Part shown: piece by piece, positions 1 to 7,551 of the stretch
How the letters are laid out: each line of letters begins with the position of its first letter
How positions within the stretch are numbered: the stretch's first letter is position 1
Source of the DNA: Eubacteriales bacterium
Lineage (GTDB): Bacteria; Bacillota_A; Clostridia; Lachnospirales; Lachnospiraceae
Reading direction: 5' to 3'
DNA length: 9,997 nt
Assembly (NCBI GenBank): GCA_030527765.1
Contig: JAUNAE010000116.1
Span: 1-9,997 of the forward strand
The notes under the pieces: model-generated
Databases searched by the model: none
What the model was told of the DNA's origin: nothing
The model's input: only the letters and a program-made list of their open reading frames with translations
Made by a program: the position numbers and the translations under genes

Positions 1-138
1 AAGTATTGAATTTTAAAGGTTCAACACACCTTATTGGTGTGGGAAGTTTGAGTTAAGTATTTAGTTGAATTTTAATATATTTCTTTCAGTATCGAAACCA
101 GTCTGACATTTTCTGCGTTAAATCCAACAAAAACTGTA
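1..138. other. Non-coding left edge, no gene seen
   Basis: AT-rich stretch beyond the terminator of the lectin gene. I see no coding sequence on either strand. It holds a short hairpin, CACACC-ttatt-GGTGTG at 25-41, without a U-rich tail. The hairpin is flanked by two copies of TTGAATTTTAA (6-16 and 65-75), each preceded by AAGTAT. This may be the promoter region of a gene beyond the left edge, but nothing decides it. Confidence 0.4.
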
Positions 139-173
139 AAAGGCGGTGGGTCTAAACGACCATCACCGCCTTT
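139..173 (-). terminator. Rho-independent terminator of the lectin gene
   Basis: On the minus strand, AAAGGCGGTG pairs with CACCGCCTTT. An inner GGTC/GACC stem and a two-base bulge complete the hairpin, which is followed by an interrupted T tract (TTTTACAGTTTTTG). It lies about 40 bases after the stop codon of the lectin-domain gene, where a terminator is expected. The long GC-rich stem makes the call good; the T tract is broken by ACAG. Confidence 0.8.
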
Positions 174-212
174 GCGCACTTTATTTCTTTATACATGTCC
201 TACGAAGCCTTT

Positions 213-1301
213 TTAATAAGCCACTGTTTCGCCTGTCTCATAAAATGACATCGTATTCTCATCCAATCCTAATACCCAACCTACTTTATCACGTTTTCCT
301 ACCACACCGGCTGCTTTTCCTCCGGGAGCTCTTCCGATCCAATAATACGATCCCGTGTTTTTAATCTCAACTGCTGTATCATCTTGCACCCCATATACAC
401 CATAGCTTCCATGTCTAGCTGCAATATCCAAAAGCTTTTTCTGTCCATAGGTGAACAAAGTATCGTTTTCATTAAAAAAATACCAACAGTCCTGCTGATT
501 CAATATATTTTGTACATTTCCGGTGTCACTGATATACCAAAGTGATCTGTATCCGTAAGCAGACATATCCCCTGTGACAACAAATGCTTCGTATTCTCCA
601 TCTCCGTCAAAATCATCATAGCGCCATTTTTGAATCGTTTCGGGGATACATTCTGCTGCCACCTGATAACATCTGGATCCATAAAAAGAATCATTACCTG
701 CCACTCCATAAGCACCAGATACATCGGAAGAACCAGCCGAACCTGAAAAACTGCTATCTTGATCAAACTCACAAACAAATCCAATGATTCCGGAATATTC
801 AGGAGCATTGGCAACCATATCATAAGGATCATCGTTCAAAATCCAGGATCCCTGATATTTAAATACAGTAATGTAGTACTCTCCAACTCCCCGATACTCG
901 TAGGAAGGTTCATAATATCCCCAATGATTAAATGCCCAGCTCTGCTTTGAATTCAAAGCAGGCTCACCAATTGAGTAACCATTGGAATCGGTCCAGTAAT
1001 AATCCCTGCTGTTTTCTGCTCTCTGACCACCAAGATAAAATACTTTATCGCGATACTCCGGAGCGTCTAAAAGGGAGATTAGAGCGTACCACTCTTCTTC
1101 CGAATTAATATTCGCCAGATGTCCTCCCATATTTTGACACTGAGATACTGCTTCTGCCCATGTACAGTTTGTTACAACAATCTGATACCTGCTCGCACCA
1201 CTTGCTTCGATACTCCCGATTCTGAGTCCCAACAAGAGACTGCAGCAAACAAGGAAAACAGGTATTGTATAAGTTCTCATAACCGATCGTATTTTCATCA
1301 T
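213..1301 (-). CDS. Secreted C-type lectin domain protein
   Basis: A 362-residue exported protein. Residues 1-36 form a signal peptide: basic start (K3, R5, R9), hydrophobic core at about 13-29, probable cleavage near EASGA/S. Residues 38-180 are a C-type lectin-like domain, with the opening YQIVVTNCTWAEAV, the GGHLANINSEEEW segment, EPS at 131-133, WILNDD at 153-158 and closing FVCEF. C55 and C177 are the likely conserved disulfide pair. A Ser/Gly-rich linker (181-205) leads to a C-terminal domain with an aspartate loop, DDFDGDGEYE (229-238), resembling the calcium loops of FG-GAP/VCBS repeats. The domain suggests binding of a surface or host glycan, but no ligand can be named. Two ATG codons are adjacent; GAGG lies 5 bases before the first and 8 before the second, so the start may be at 1298. 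It follows a radical SAM remnant and ends in its own terminator. Confidence 0.85.
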   Translation of the reverse strand: MMKIRSVMRTYTIPVFLVCCSLLLGLRIGSIEASGASRYQIVVTNCTWAEAVSQCQNMGGHLANINSEEEWYALISLLDAPEYRDKVFYLGGQRAENSRDYYWTDSNGYSIGEPALNSKQSWAFNHWGYYEPSYEYRGVGEYYITVFKYQGSWILNDDPYDMVANAPEYSGIIGFVCEFDQDSSFSGSAGSSDVSGAYGVAGNDSFYGSRCYQVAAECIPETIQKWRYDDFDGDGEYEAFVVTGDMSAYGYRSLWYISDTGNVQNILNQQDCWYFFNENDTLFTYGQKKLLDIAARHGSYGVYGVQDDTAVEIKNTGSYYWIGRAPGGKAAGVVGKRDKVGWVLGLDENTMSFYETGETVAY

Positions 1302-1434
1302 AAATGCCTCGCTTTTCCTTCCTACCTAAAATATAAGCATTTCACGTAACGCTTTCTCAAATCGCCTTTTGATATCTCACTTCTCCGTATTTCTACAATT
1401 CTGTCAAAATTTTTCACTATAAACGAACTGCGTA
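1302..1434 (-). promoter_or_regulatory. Upstream region of the lectin gene, weak promoter candidates
   Basis: Between the end of the SPASM remnant and the lectin start. A possible promoter on the minus strand is TTGAGA (1355-1360) and TATATT (1330-1335), but the 19-bp spacing is long. A perfect TTGACA lies at 1402-1407 with no good -10 box 16-18 bp after it. No terminator separates this gene from the upstream kinase operon, so read-through transcription is also possible. Confidence 0.3.
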
Positions 1435-1692
1435 CTATTTCGCGCAATATAATGATTCATACAACCGTTTGTGCGTAAAATAGTTATAAGACCTGCAGCC
1501 ACCGGCGCATTGACTGCCATATGTGCAGTCTTTACACTTTCCGGTTAGCTGATCCGGATGAAAGTTTCGATTATAAGAAAAAGCTTCAGGGTCATTCCAT
1601 ATTTCATACAAGGATTTTTTTCCCAGATTTCCTTCTATAAATACTTCGTCATAAAGGGATTCGCATCCTCTGACATTGCCTACACTATCAAT
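1435..1692 (-). pseudogene. C-terminal SPASM domain remnant of a radical SAM enzyme
   Basis: An open minus-strand frame of 85 codons, from just after an in-frame TAA at 1693-1695 to a TAG at 1435-1437, with no ATG or GTG in frame. The translation starts IDSVGNVRGCESLYDE, continues through EGNLGKKSLYEIWNDP, and contains CKDCTYGSQCAGGC followed by YCAK at the end. This is the SPASM auxiliary iron-sulfur cluster signature: an upstream GC, then CX2CX5CX3C, then a final Cys. Such domains close radical SAM enzymes such as RiPP peptide maturases and anaerobic sulfatase-maturating enzymes, which usually exceed 370 residues. Here the whole radical SAM barrel is gone. The fragment begins at the 3' end of the short kinase gene, overlapping its last four codons in another frame, which marks a deletion or recombination junction. 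It is very unlikely to be functional. Which maturase family it came from cannot be told. Confidence 0.85.
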
Positions 1693-2408
1693 TTAAGCTT
1701 AACCTCTATACCGAGCAGATGTTTCTCCGGATCTACGGTAACTTTCTTTGTGCCGTGATAATTCGAAACGATCTCATCCAGTATCCTCATTCCCACACCG
1801 TGATTGCGGTGATCTGCCTTTTTCGTCTGGAAGCTGACGGTCTCACCGGGCAGGATTCGGTTCTCAACAGTAATTGTCACTTCCCGCTCATTTTTTTCCA
1901 TCTTTAATCCAATCCATGGATCTTCATTGAGCCGCTCCTGCGCCTCCATGGCATTATCCAGAAGATTTTCCAGCATGGCAATCAGATCGATTTCTTTGAT
2001 TTCCCCATATTCACAATCCATCACCTGTATCTGAAATGGGAAATTCTTTTTGTTACATTGCTCTTCCTTTACCTTAAGCACTGTATTCACAATCTCATCC
2101 TGACAGAATTTCTGATTCTTCATTTTTCGGTATGTGTCCTTTAAGTTCTCCTGATAGTCGTTCATATCCGGATCATCTCTCTTCTCCTCAAGGAGAGCCT
2201 CCAGAGTGCGAATATGCCGTTCCAGATCATGCCGGTATTTTCGGTTCTGCCATGCTTTCTCTCGAATCTGGTCATAAAGCTGCTCCATATCTTCCAGATA
2301 GTTCTTTTGAACCTGATTCTCCATCTCTGCATTCTGAAGTTCTACTGATTTTTTTGCCAGAAAAAAAGTTCCAATGATCAGCAGCATAAATACAAGCAAT
2401 ATTATCAT
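1680..2408 (-). CDS. Short GHKL-family sensor histidine kinase
   Basis: A 242-residue membrane-tethered kinase. One transmembrane helix (about 1-18) is followed by a coiled coil (about 20-55), the phosphoacceptor box KYRHDLERH with H60, the N box LENLLDNAMEA (146-156), and the G box NHGVGM (202-207). The ATP-binding domain ends near KLKLIV, so catalysis looks intact. It lacks the usual multi-span sensor region of about 200 residues, so signal input probably comes from the seven-span protein encoded just upstream. The gap to that gene is 26 bases and carries AAAGGAGG, 12 bases before the ATG, a rather long spacing. It is third in an operon of regulator, membrane sensor and kinase, and its likely phosphorylation target is the LytTR regulator at 3725-4447. 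Its last codons overlap a radical SAM remnant, so the DNA after it has been rearranged. Confidence 0.88.
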   Translation of the reverse strand: MIILLVFMLLIIGTFFLAKKSVELQNAEMENQVQKNYLEDMEQLYDQIREKAWQNRKYRHDLERHIRTLEALLEEKRDDPDMNDYQENLKDTYRKMKNQKFCQDEIVNTVLKVKEEQCNKKNFPFQIQVMDCEYGEIKEIDLIAMLENLLDNAMEAQERLNEDPWIGLKMEKNEREVTITVENRILPGETVSFQTKKADHRNHGVGMRILDEIVSNYHGTKKVTVDPEKHLLGIEVKLKLIV

Positions 2409-2434
2409 GTCTCTTCTCTCCCTCCTTTCCCCTT

Positions 2435-3712
2435 TCAGGAATTCTTAAGACACAACGTCTGCTCCACAGCATCGCCATTTTGTCTCATAATCAGATTTCC
2501 ATCATATTTTCTGACGTATTTTTTCATAGCTGCGGACCATTTTTTCTTAGATTTTTTCTGTCGTGTTCGCCATTTAACCGTAATCAACAGCTGGTTTGCT
2601 ACTGTTTTCATCTCCAGAAATACCCGGTCCTGCTGTGCATCTTTTCGGACCTGTTCCAGAAACCCATACAAAACCTGTGATAAATCCTGTTCTTCGATAC
2701 TACCTCTTCGATACCCTTGTGTCTCACAATGGAACTGCAAATGCTCCTGTTCCATCAGTTTTGCCTGAGATACTAACATAGCATCAATGAGCCAGTCTTC
2801 ACAGTAGATTCCGGTCAGTGCTCTCTGCCGATTCTGCTTCAAACTATGCAGATATGCCTTCAATCGGTTAGAATCAACGTTCCCCCTATCAGACTCCAGG
2901 AGCTGTTCCATTTCTTCATTCTCCAGACGCATCTTTTCCATCATCTGCCGGTCTCTGAGAAGAATGTAATTCATTTCAAATATACTGTTCTGTTTGTTCA
3001 AAAATTCTTTCTCAAGGGCTGTCTGTCTGCGCGTCTGTCGGAAATACAGATACACAATGGCAAGTACAAACATTGTCCACATAGCAAAGTTCCAAAGGTA
3101 TCTTTCCATAGATATTCCCCATTTCCTGCGGTCAGTGAAATAGCTTGGAATGGTCGAAGTGTAATATAACCCATATAGAAGCAAACCTCCCCATGAATAC
3201 CTCATCTTCCATGAACAATAACGGAGAAGAAGCGGCCGCAGAAAATAATAGATCAGAGCAAAAATCAGCAAAATAACAGGTATTCCAAGGAGATCAGACC
3301 AACGGAACACCCCTGCCGTATAGATATTTTCTCTATGCTGTAACCACCGAAAAATATTCAGGCATCCAAGAGTGATAATACTTCCCAACAATTCACTTAT
3401 GACGACTGCCAGAGCTATTTTTCCCGGTTTCCCGGAAAAAAAGAAAAACTGCATCATCAAAATGAGAATCGGCAGTACGAGACCGTTGATCAGAGAAAGC
3501 TGCCAGATGCTGCTTCCTTTGGACGTCTCTACAGCCAAATTTGCGATCCCCTGGCTATATACAGATTTCAAGAATGTTATGACAATCATTCCTATGACAA
3601 GCCGCAGGTCTCTTCTTGGTTTCAGCATTGTACAGAGAAGTGTATAAATTACAATAATGCCAAGAAGAGATTCGATCCATACATTCATATTGCTTATAAT
3701 GAATTCTACCAT
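2435..3712 (-). CDS. Seven-span membrane sensor with degenerate GHKL kinase domain
   Basis: A 425-residue protein. About seven transmembrane helices are visible (roughly 13-30, 37-54, 72-92, 98-118, 140-162, 172-187, 205-223), followed by a coiled coil (225-275). The cytoplasmic part still follows the layout of a GHKL kinase, but the key residues are gone. The place of the RHD phosphoacceptor reads LLRDRQMM (251-258). The WLIDAMLVSQAK segment (307-318) is family-like. The N box position reads LSQVLYGFLEQV (344-355) with no conserved Asn, and no NHGxG box is present. This suggests a kinase-dead receptor that senses a signal at the membrane and acts through the intact short kinase encoded 26 bases downstream. 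The start is well supported: AGGAGG lies 8 bases before the ATG and overlaps the stop codon of the regulator upstream (12-base gap), indicating tight translational coupling. The ligand is unknown. Confidence 0.75.
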   Translation of the reverse strand: MVEFIISNMNVWIESLLGIIVIYTLLCTMLKPRRDLRLVIGMIVITFLKSVYSQGIANLAVETSKGSSIWQLSLINGLVLPILILMMQFFFFSGKPGKIALAVVISELLGSIITLGCLNIFRWLQHRENIYTAGVFRWSDLLGIPVILLIFALIYYFLRPLLLRYCSWKMRYSWGGLLLYGLYYTSTIPSYFTDRRKWGISMERYLWNFAMWTMFVLAIVYLYFRQTRRQTALEKEFLNKQNSIFEMNYILLRDRQMMEKMRLENEEMEQLLESDRGNVDSNRLKAYLHSLKQNRQRALTGIYCEDWLIDAMLVSQAKLMEQEHLQFHCETQGYRRGSIEEQDLSQVLYGFLEQVRKDAQQDRVFLEMKTVANQLLITVKWRTRQKKSKKKWSAAMKKYVRKYDGNLIMRQNGDAVEQTLCLKNS

Positions 3713-3724
3713 TCCAAATCCCTC

Positions 3725-4447
3725 CTATTGCATCCGCGCCCAGTCCACAAACAGTTCTCTCATTTTTCCCTGATACTGCCTGCTGATTGGAATTTGCTCG
3801 CCGTTTCTTAATATAATCGAAGTACGATTAATCTCTTTCACTGCCGGAAAATACACGATATAGCTGTTATGACAGCGGGCAAAATCCAGAGAAGGCAAAA
3901 GTTCTTCTATTTCACCGATCTTTGCTTTTGTTTCATATACTTCTTTGCCCTCTCCGGAGGAATGATCAACCGTCATAATTCTCGTAATTCTCCGATCTCT
4001 CTCAAAGTAAAGGATCTCCTCCGGTCGGAAATGAACGACTCTTCCATCAACGAGATTCAGGGAAATACTGCTTTGCATCTGAGACTTTTCATGACGTATC
4101 TTCTCAAAAACCATTCCAAGCCGTTCTCTGAACTGATTTTTCAATACGTAATAGGTATGTATGGTTTCGTAGACATCCACTGCATAAGAAATGTAATCTG
4201 TGAGATATACAATGCTCGTATTTTTCCATCTCTCATTCACTTTGACCGCCGCGTGTATTCCGTTCTCATCCCCCATTTCAATATCCAGAAAAAGAATATC
4301 TATTCTTCGTGATTCCTCAAATAATTCCTCCGGATTTTGAAATGCTGCGATATCATAACTCATTTCTGATTGTTCTCTATATTCATTTAAGATGTCCTGT
4401 GCCTTTTGTATCCACAATGGATCATCATCACAGATTGCTATTAACAT
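3725..4447 (-). CDS. LytTR-family response regulator
   Basis: A 240-residue DNA-binding response regulator. The receiver domain (1-about 120) has the acidic pair D7/D8, phosphoacceptor D55 in LFLDIEMGDENGI, T83, and K103. The residue after K103 is Asn rather than the usual Pro, a mild departure. Residues about 128-237 form a LytTR DNA-binding domain, with FRPEEILYFERD and the closing RCHNSYIVYFPAVKEI segment typical of the family. LytTR regulators activate promoters through direct repeats, often for peptide signalling, virulence or bacteriocin genes. It is the first gene of an operon with a kinase-dead seven-span sensor and a short GHKL kinase, with a promoter and a palindromic operator candidate upstream. 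GAGG lies 7 bases before the ATG. The target genes are unknown; the nearby SPASM remnant hints at a lost peptide-maturation locus. Confidence 0.9.
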   Translation of the reverse strand: MLIAICDDDPLWIQKAQDILNEYREQSEMSYDIAAFQNPEELFEESRRIDILFLDIEMGDENGIHAAVKVNERWKNTSIVYLTDYISYAVDVYETIHTYYVLKNQFRERLGMVFEKIRHEKSQMQSSISLNLVDGRVVHFRPEEILYFERDRRITRIMTVDHSSGEGKEVYETKAKIGEIEELLPSLDFARCHNSYIVYFPAVKEINRTSIILRNGEQIPISRQYQGKMRELFVDWARMQ

Positions 4448-4509
4448 TTGTTGTCCTCACTTCCCAAGCCTCTTATAATAATTCCGAGTCAATCGGTTAT
4501 TTTACAACA

Positions 4510-4538
4510 ATTATATCGCTTCCAAGCATAGATGTACA
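4510..4538 (-). promoter_or_regulatory. Sigma-A-type promoter of the regulator/sensor/kinase operon
   Basis: On the minus strand, TGTACA (4533-4538) is followed after 17 bp by a perfect TATAAT (4510-4515). This gives a leader of about 55-60 bases before the regulator start at 4447. The -35 box matches 4 of 6 consensus positions and sits in the centre of a perfect palindrome. Confidence 0.65.
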
Positions 4539-4543
4539 TCTAT
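4528..4543. promoter_or_regulatory. Perfect 16-bp palindrome over the -35 box (operator candidate)
   Basis: ATAGATGTACATCTAT is its own reverse complement and covers the -35 element of the promoter before the LytTR regulator. Its position fits a site for a dimeric repressor. LytTR proteins usually bind direct repeats, so another regulator seems likelier than autoregulation. This is inferred from symmetry and position only. Confidence 0.5.
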
Positions 4544-4585
4544 CGCCGTGTCGAAATTTACCCGTTTTCCCCCATTAACTGTAAC

Positions 4586-4636
4586 AAAAAACCGCCCAGG
4601 ATAGATGAAGGTTATATTTCATCTGTCCTGCAGCGG
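4586..4636 (-). terminator. Rho-independent terminator of the GH3 gene
   Basis: Minus strand: CCGC, then a long stem AGGACAGATGAA paired with TTCATCTATCCT (one A/C mismatch), then GCGG and TTTTTT. It lies about 50 bases after the GH3 stop codon and before the promoter of the next operon, so it separates the two transcription units. Confidence 0.88.
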
Positions 4637-4686
4637 ATTTCTATTAGCTGTTATAGGTTAGGAAATCTCTCGCTTGTGAACTGCTT

Positions 4687-7551
4687 TTATTCGTTCTCTG
4701 CGTTCATTTTTGCAGTGTATCGTTTGCATCTTCTGCGGATGAGGAATATTCCGAGTGCTGCCAGCACTGCTACTCCCACATCAAGCATAATGATCCATTT
4801 CTGCCACAGAGGCATGATCACCTTAATATCGGTTTTTTCACTCATTCCATTCATAGCGGCACCATTCACAATGGTGTACAGAATGTCATGGGACGCATCT
4901 CTAAGTGCGGTTACCATGGTTGCACTTTCTGCAGCATTCAGGATCTGATAAACATTCGTATCCGTGTTCAGCCACAAATCACAGCCGGCCTGAAGTCCCA
5001 TATCAATCCACATATAACCGGTATTGGCGGATGCATAGTCTGTTACAACGATTCCATGGAATCCCCACTCATTGGTGCATACATTTTTGATCAGTCCTTC
5101 ACTTGCTCCACACCAGGTAGGTCCAATACTTGCAAATGCAGCCATAAATCCGGTACAGTTTGCTTCTTTTGTTGCTCTTTCAAATGGCTTCAGATAGATT
5201 TCTCGAATAGACTGCTCTGTTGCAAAGGTGTTAATTCCGTATCGTCTATCTTCCTGGTCATTCAAAACAAGATGTTTCATATATACGTTGATTCCCTTGC
5301 TCTGTACACCACGAATCTCTGCAGCGGCGATACCGCCTCCAAGATAACCATCTTCAGAATAATACTCATAGTTTCTTCCGCCATAAGAAGTTCTGTGAGT
5401 TCCGGCTCCCGGTGCATACCATCCCTGAACGTTTGCTTTCAGTCCGTCTTCACCGATGCATACACCAACTTCCTCTGCCAGTTCATCATTCCATGTAGAA
5501 GCCAGTACAATCTGTGCCGGATAGCCCATGCATCCCAGATTACTGTGAATCAGTGTATCAGAAATTCCCGCAGGTCCATCCTGGTCATTGGATCTTGGCT
5601 TGGATACGCTTGTAAGCTCTGCAGTGTTCCATCCTCCCAGACGAACCATCTCTACCATTTCATCCACGGTCAGACAATCGAGAATCGCTTCCCATTCCGG
5701 ATCATCATAGGATTTGCCTTTCATCGTCACAAGTTTCAGATTTTCACCGGAACCTGTCACCGGCATAACTGCATTCTCATCCTCGGTATAATGGTTTTCC
5801 TGACTATCTACAAGAAGTTCCTCGGAAGCTTCAATACTGTATTTTTTGCCGTCTTCTGACTCCCCATAGAACGTCGGCCAGGTTCCTTCCCAGTCATTTC
5901 TGGTCAGATAACGGTAAGACTCATCGTAGTATTCCATGGAAGCATTATCAAACTGGTTTGTAATTTCATTTCCGGTTGCCTGATCCACAGAATAAGTCTC
6001 TGCGTCAAACTCTTTCTGCTCTACTTCTCCTGCAAGTTCTTTCTGTCCCTCTGCAGTCATTCCATCCTCGACAGCAAGACCTTTTGCTGCAAGAATGTTA
6101 TTCAACGCATCGTGTGCGTTATTTCCTACTGCGAGATAGTAAGTGCCCTCATCCATGATGTAAGTTTTTGCTCCCTTTGCGTCATAGGAAGCAAAAGCGG
6201 ATTTGTCCACTGTCATTGTGACAGAGGTTTTTTCTCCCGGCTCTAACAACTCTGTCTTCGCATAATTCACAAGAACTACGGAAGATTTTTCTACCAGATT
6301 CTCACGGTCATAGTCTGTATAAGGAGACTGTGCATACAGCTGAACCACTTCTTTACCGGCTGCATCTCCTTTGTTTGTGACATCTACTGTCACTTCTACC
6401 TGACTTCCAAGATCTGTTACTTTATAATTGTCGTAAGAAAACTCTGTATAAGAAAGTCCTGTACCAAATGGGAACTGCACTTCTGTCTCATATTTCCATC
6501 CGCTCTCCTCGCTTGCCCCTGCGGACTGATCTGCATTTCCCTGTTTTAATACACAATCTTCATAGCGTGTCTCATAATAGCGATATCCAACATAAAGGCT
6601 TTCTCCATAAACAACATATGTTTTCTTCGCAGTTACTTCGTTTGTTCCGTTTGAAATTTCTCCATAACCAAAATTCTGCATTGCTGCAGCATTTTTTGTA
6701 TTATAGGCATAAGTATCTACCAGTCTTCCTGATGGATTCACTGTTCCATTCAAGACTCTTGGAATGGAAATGACACCTTCCTGTCCCGGGAATCCCACAA
6801 AGAGACAAGATTTAATATTAGAATAGTCATTCATCCATCCAAGTTCGATTGCATTACCTGTATTTAACAGCACAATCACTTTGTCAAAATTGTCATTGGC
6901 AATCTGAAGCATCGATACCTCTTCCTCAGTGATTGTCATCTCTTCATCCTCGCGGTCCAGTGCTTCCGTACCTTTTCTGGAGATGACAACGATTGCCGCG
7001 TCATTGTAATCTTTGAAGGAATCCATAACTGCATCTGTATATTCTTCTGCTGCAGCTTCTTTTTTTGCAGAACTGGAAGCATACATATCCCAAAGTGTTG
7101 GATTTACAGCGTATCCTTCTGCCTCAAAAGCTTCCTTGAGACTCATTACCTTTGACTCATCAATGGCACCAGATCCGGCTCCACCATATTTAAACTTCAC
7201 ACTGCTCAAAGAAAACAGGCTTACTTTTGCTTCGCTGATAAGCGGAAGAGCCTGATCCTGATTTTCCATCAGAACAATTCCTTCTGCCTCAATCTGCTCG
7301 CTGATTTCTTTTTCATGTTCGAAAAGCTCTTCTTCTGAGTTGTAGTCACTGACAAAATAGTCACTCTCTCCACTCTCATCAAAATTAATGTACTTTGTTG
7401 TTGGATGTCTCAATGACTGCGTAATAATTGTCTTGTATGTCATTGCAAAATAATTTCCAACCATCAGAGCAATTAGTACAACTGCAATCACAGTTCCCCA
7501 AATTCCGGCAAACACGCGATTGCTCAGTCCCTTGCGTTTCTTTTTCTCCAT
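4687..7551 (-). CDS. Membrane-anchored GH3 glycosidase, C-domain first
   Basis: A 954-residue glycoside hydrolase family 3 protein, probably a beta-glucosidase or related exo-glycosidase acting outside the membrane. The order is: basic start and signal-anchor helix (about 12-38); GH3 C-domain (about 80-290) with SRKGTEALDR and FPGQEG; GYRYYETRY and FPFGTGLSYTEF (323-371); fibronectin-III-like domain (about 375-475); linker; GH3 N-terminal barrel (about 600-880); C-terminal helix (about 917-938) with a basic tail. Barrel motifs include DGPAG (658-662), GGRNYEYYSED (724-734), KH (759-760) and GFHGIVVTDYAS, where D838 is the expected nucleophile. E196 is a candidate acid/base. This C-then-N order is a known permuted GH3 layout in gut Firmicutes. 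The start at 7551 is preferred because GGGAGG lies about 6 bases upstream; an upstream ATG at 7623 would add 24 unlikely residues. The sugar substrate cannot be assigned. Confidence 0.92.
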   Translation of the reverse strand: MEKKKRKGLSNRVFAGIWGTVIAVVLIALMVGNYFAMTYKTIITQSLRHPTTKYINFDESGESDYFVSDYNSEEELFEHEKEISEQIEAEGIVLMENQDQALPLISEAKVSLFSLSSVKFKYGGAGSGAIDESKVMSLKEAFEAEGYAVNPTLWDMYASSSAKKEAAAEEYTDAVMDSFKDYNDAAIVVISRKGTEALDREDEEMTITEEEVSMLQIANDNFDKVIVLLNTGNAIELGWMNDYSNIKSCLFVGFPGQEGVISIPRVLNGTVNPSGRLVDTYAYNTKNAAAMQNFGYGEISNGTNEVTAKKTYVVYGESLYVGYRYYETRYEDCVLKQGNADQSAGASEESGWKYETEVQFPFGTGLSYTEFSYDNYKVTDLGSQVEVTVDVTNKGDAAGKEVVQLYAQSPYTDYDRENLVEKSSVVLVNYAKTELLEPGEKTSVTMTVDKSAFASYDAKGAKTYIMDEGTYYLAVGNNAHDALNNILAAKGLAVEDGMTAEGQKELAGEVEQKEFDAETYSVDQATGNEITNQFDNASMEYYDESYRYLTRNDWEGTWPTFYGESEDGKKYSIEASEELLVDSQENHYTEDENAVMPVTGSGENLKLVTMKGKSYDDPEWEAILDCLTVDEMVEMVRLGGWNTAELTSVSKPRSNDQDGPAGISDTLIHSNLGCMGYPAQIVLASTWNDELAEEVGVCIGEDGLKANVQGWYAPGAGTHRTSYGGRNYEYYSEDGYLGGGIAAAEIRGVQSKGINVYMKHLVLNDQEDRRYGINTFATEQSIREIYLKPFERATKEANCTGFMAAFASIGPTWCGASEGLIKNVCTNEWGFHGIVVTDYASANTGYMWIDMGLQAGCDLWLNTDTNVYQILNAAESATMVTALRDASHDILYTIVNGAAMNGMSEKTDIKVIMPLWQKWIIMLDVGVAVLAALGIFLIRRRCKRYTAKMNAENE

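Noticed and set aside
500..832. 110-codon minus-strand frame inside the lectin gene
   Set aside because: An alternative frame within a well-supported coding sequence, with no domain or ribosome site.
1464..1472. ACCGTTTGT, a match to the LytTR-type binding consensus
   Set aside because: It lies inside the SPASM coding remnant (HKRLY codons), and no second copy occurs at the expected spacing of about 21 bp.
1434..1484. Inverted repeat ACTATTTCGCGCA / TGCGTAAAATAGT
   Set aside because: Two mismatches, a 25-base spacer, and nearly all of it inside the SPASM remnant; it is likely chance.
1512..1530. GACTGC/GCAGTC hairpin followed by T-rich plus-strand sequence
   Set aside because: It coincides with codons of the SPASM cysteine motif, and there is no plus-strand gene for it to terminate.
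4888..5859. Long plus-strand open frame (323 codons) opposite the GH3 gene
   Set aside because: It lies wholly antisense to a clearly recognisable GH3 domain, has no family-like motifs and is explained by the codon use of the real gene.
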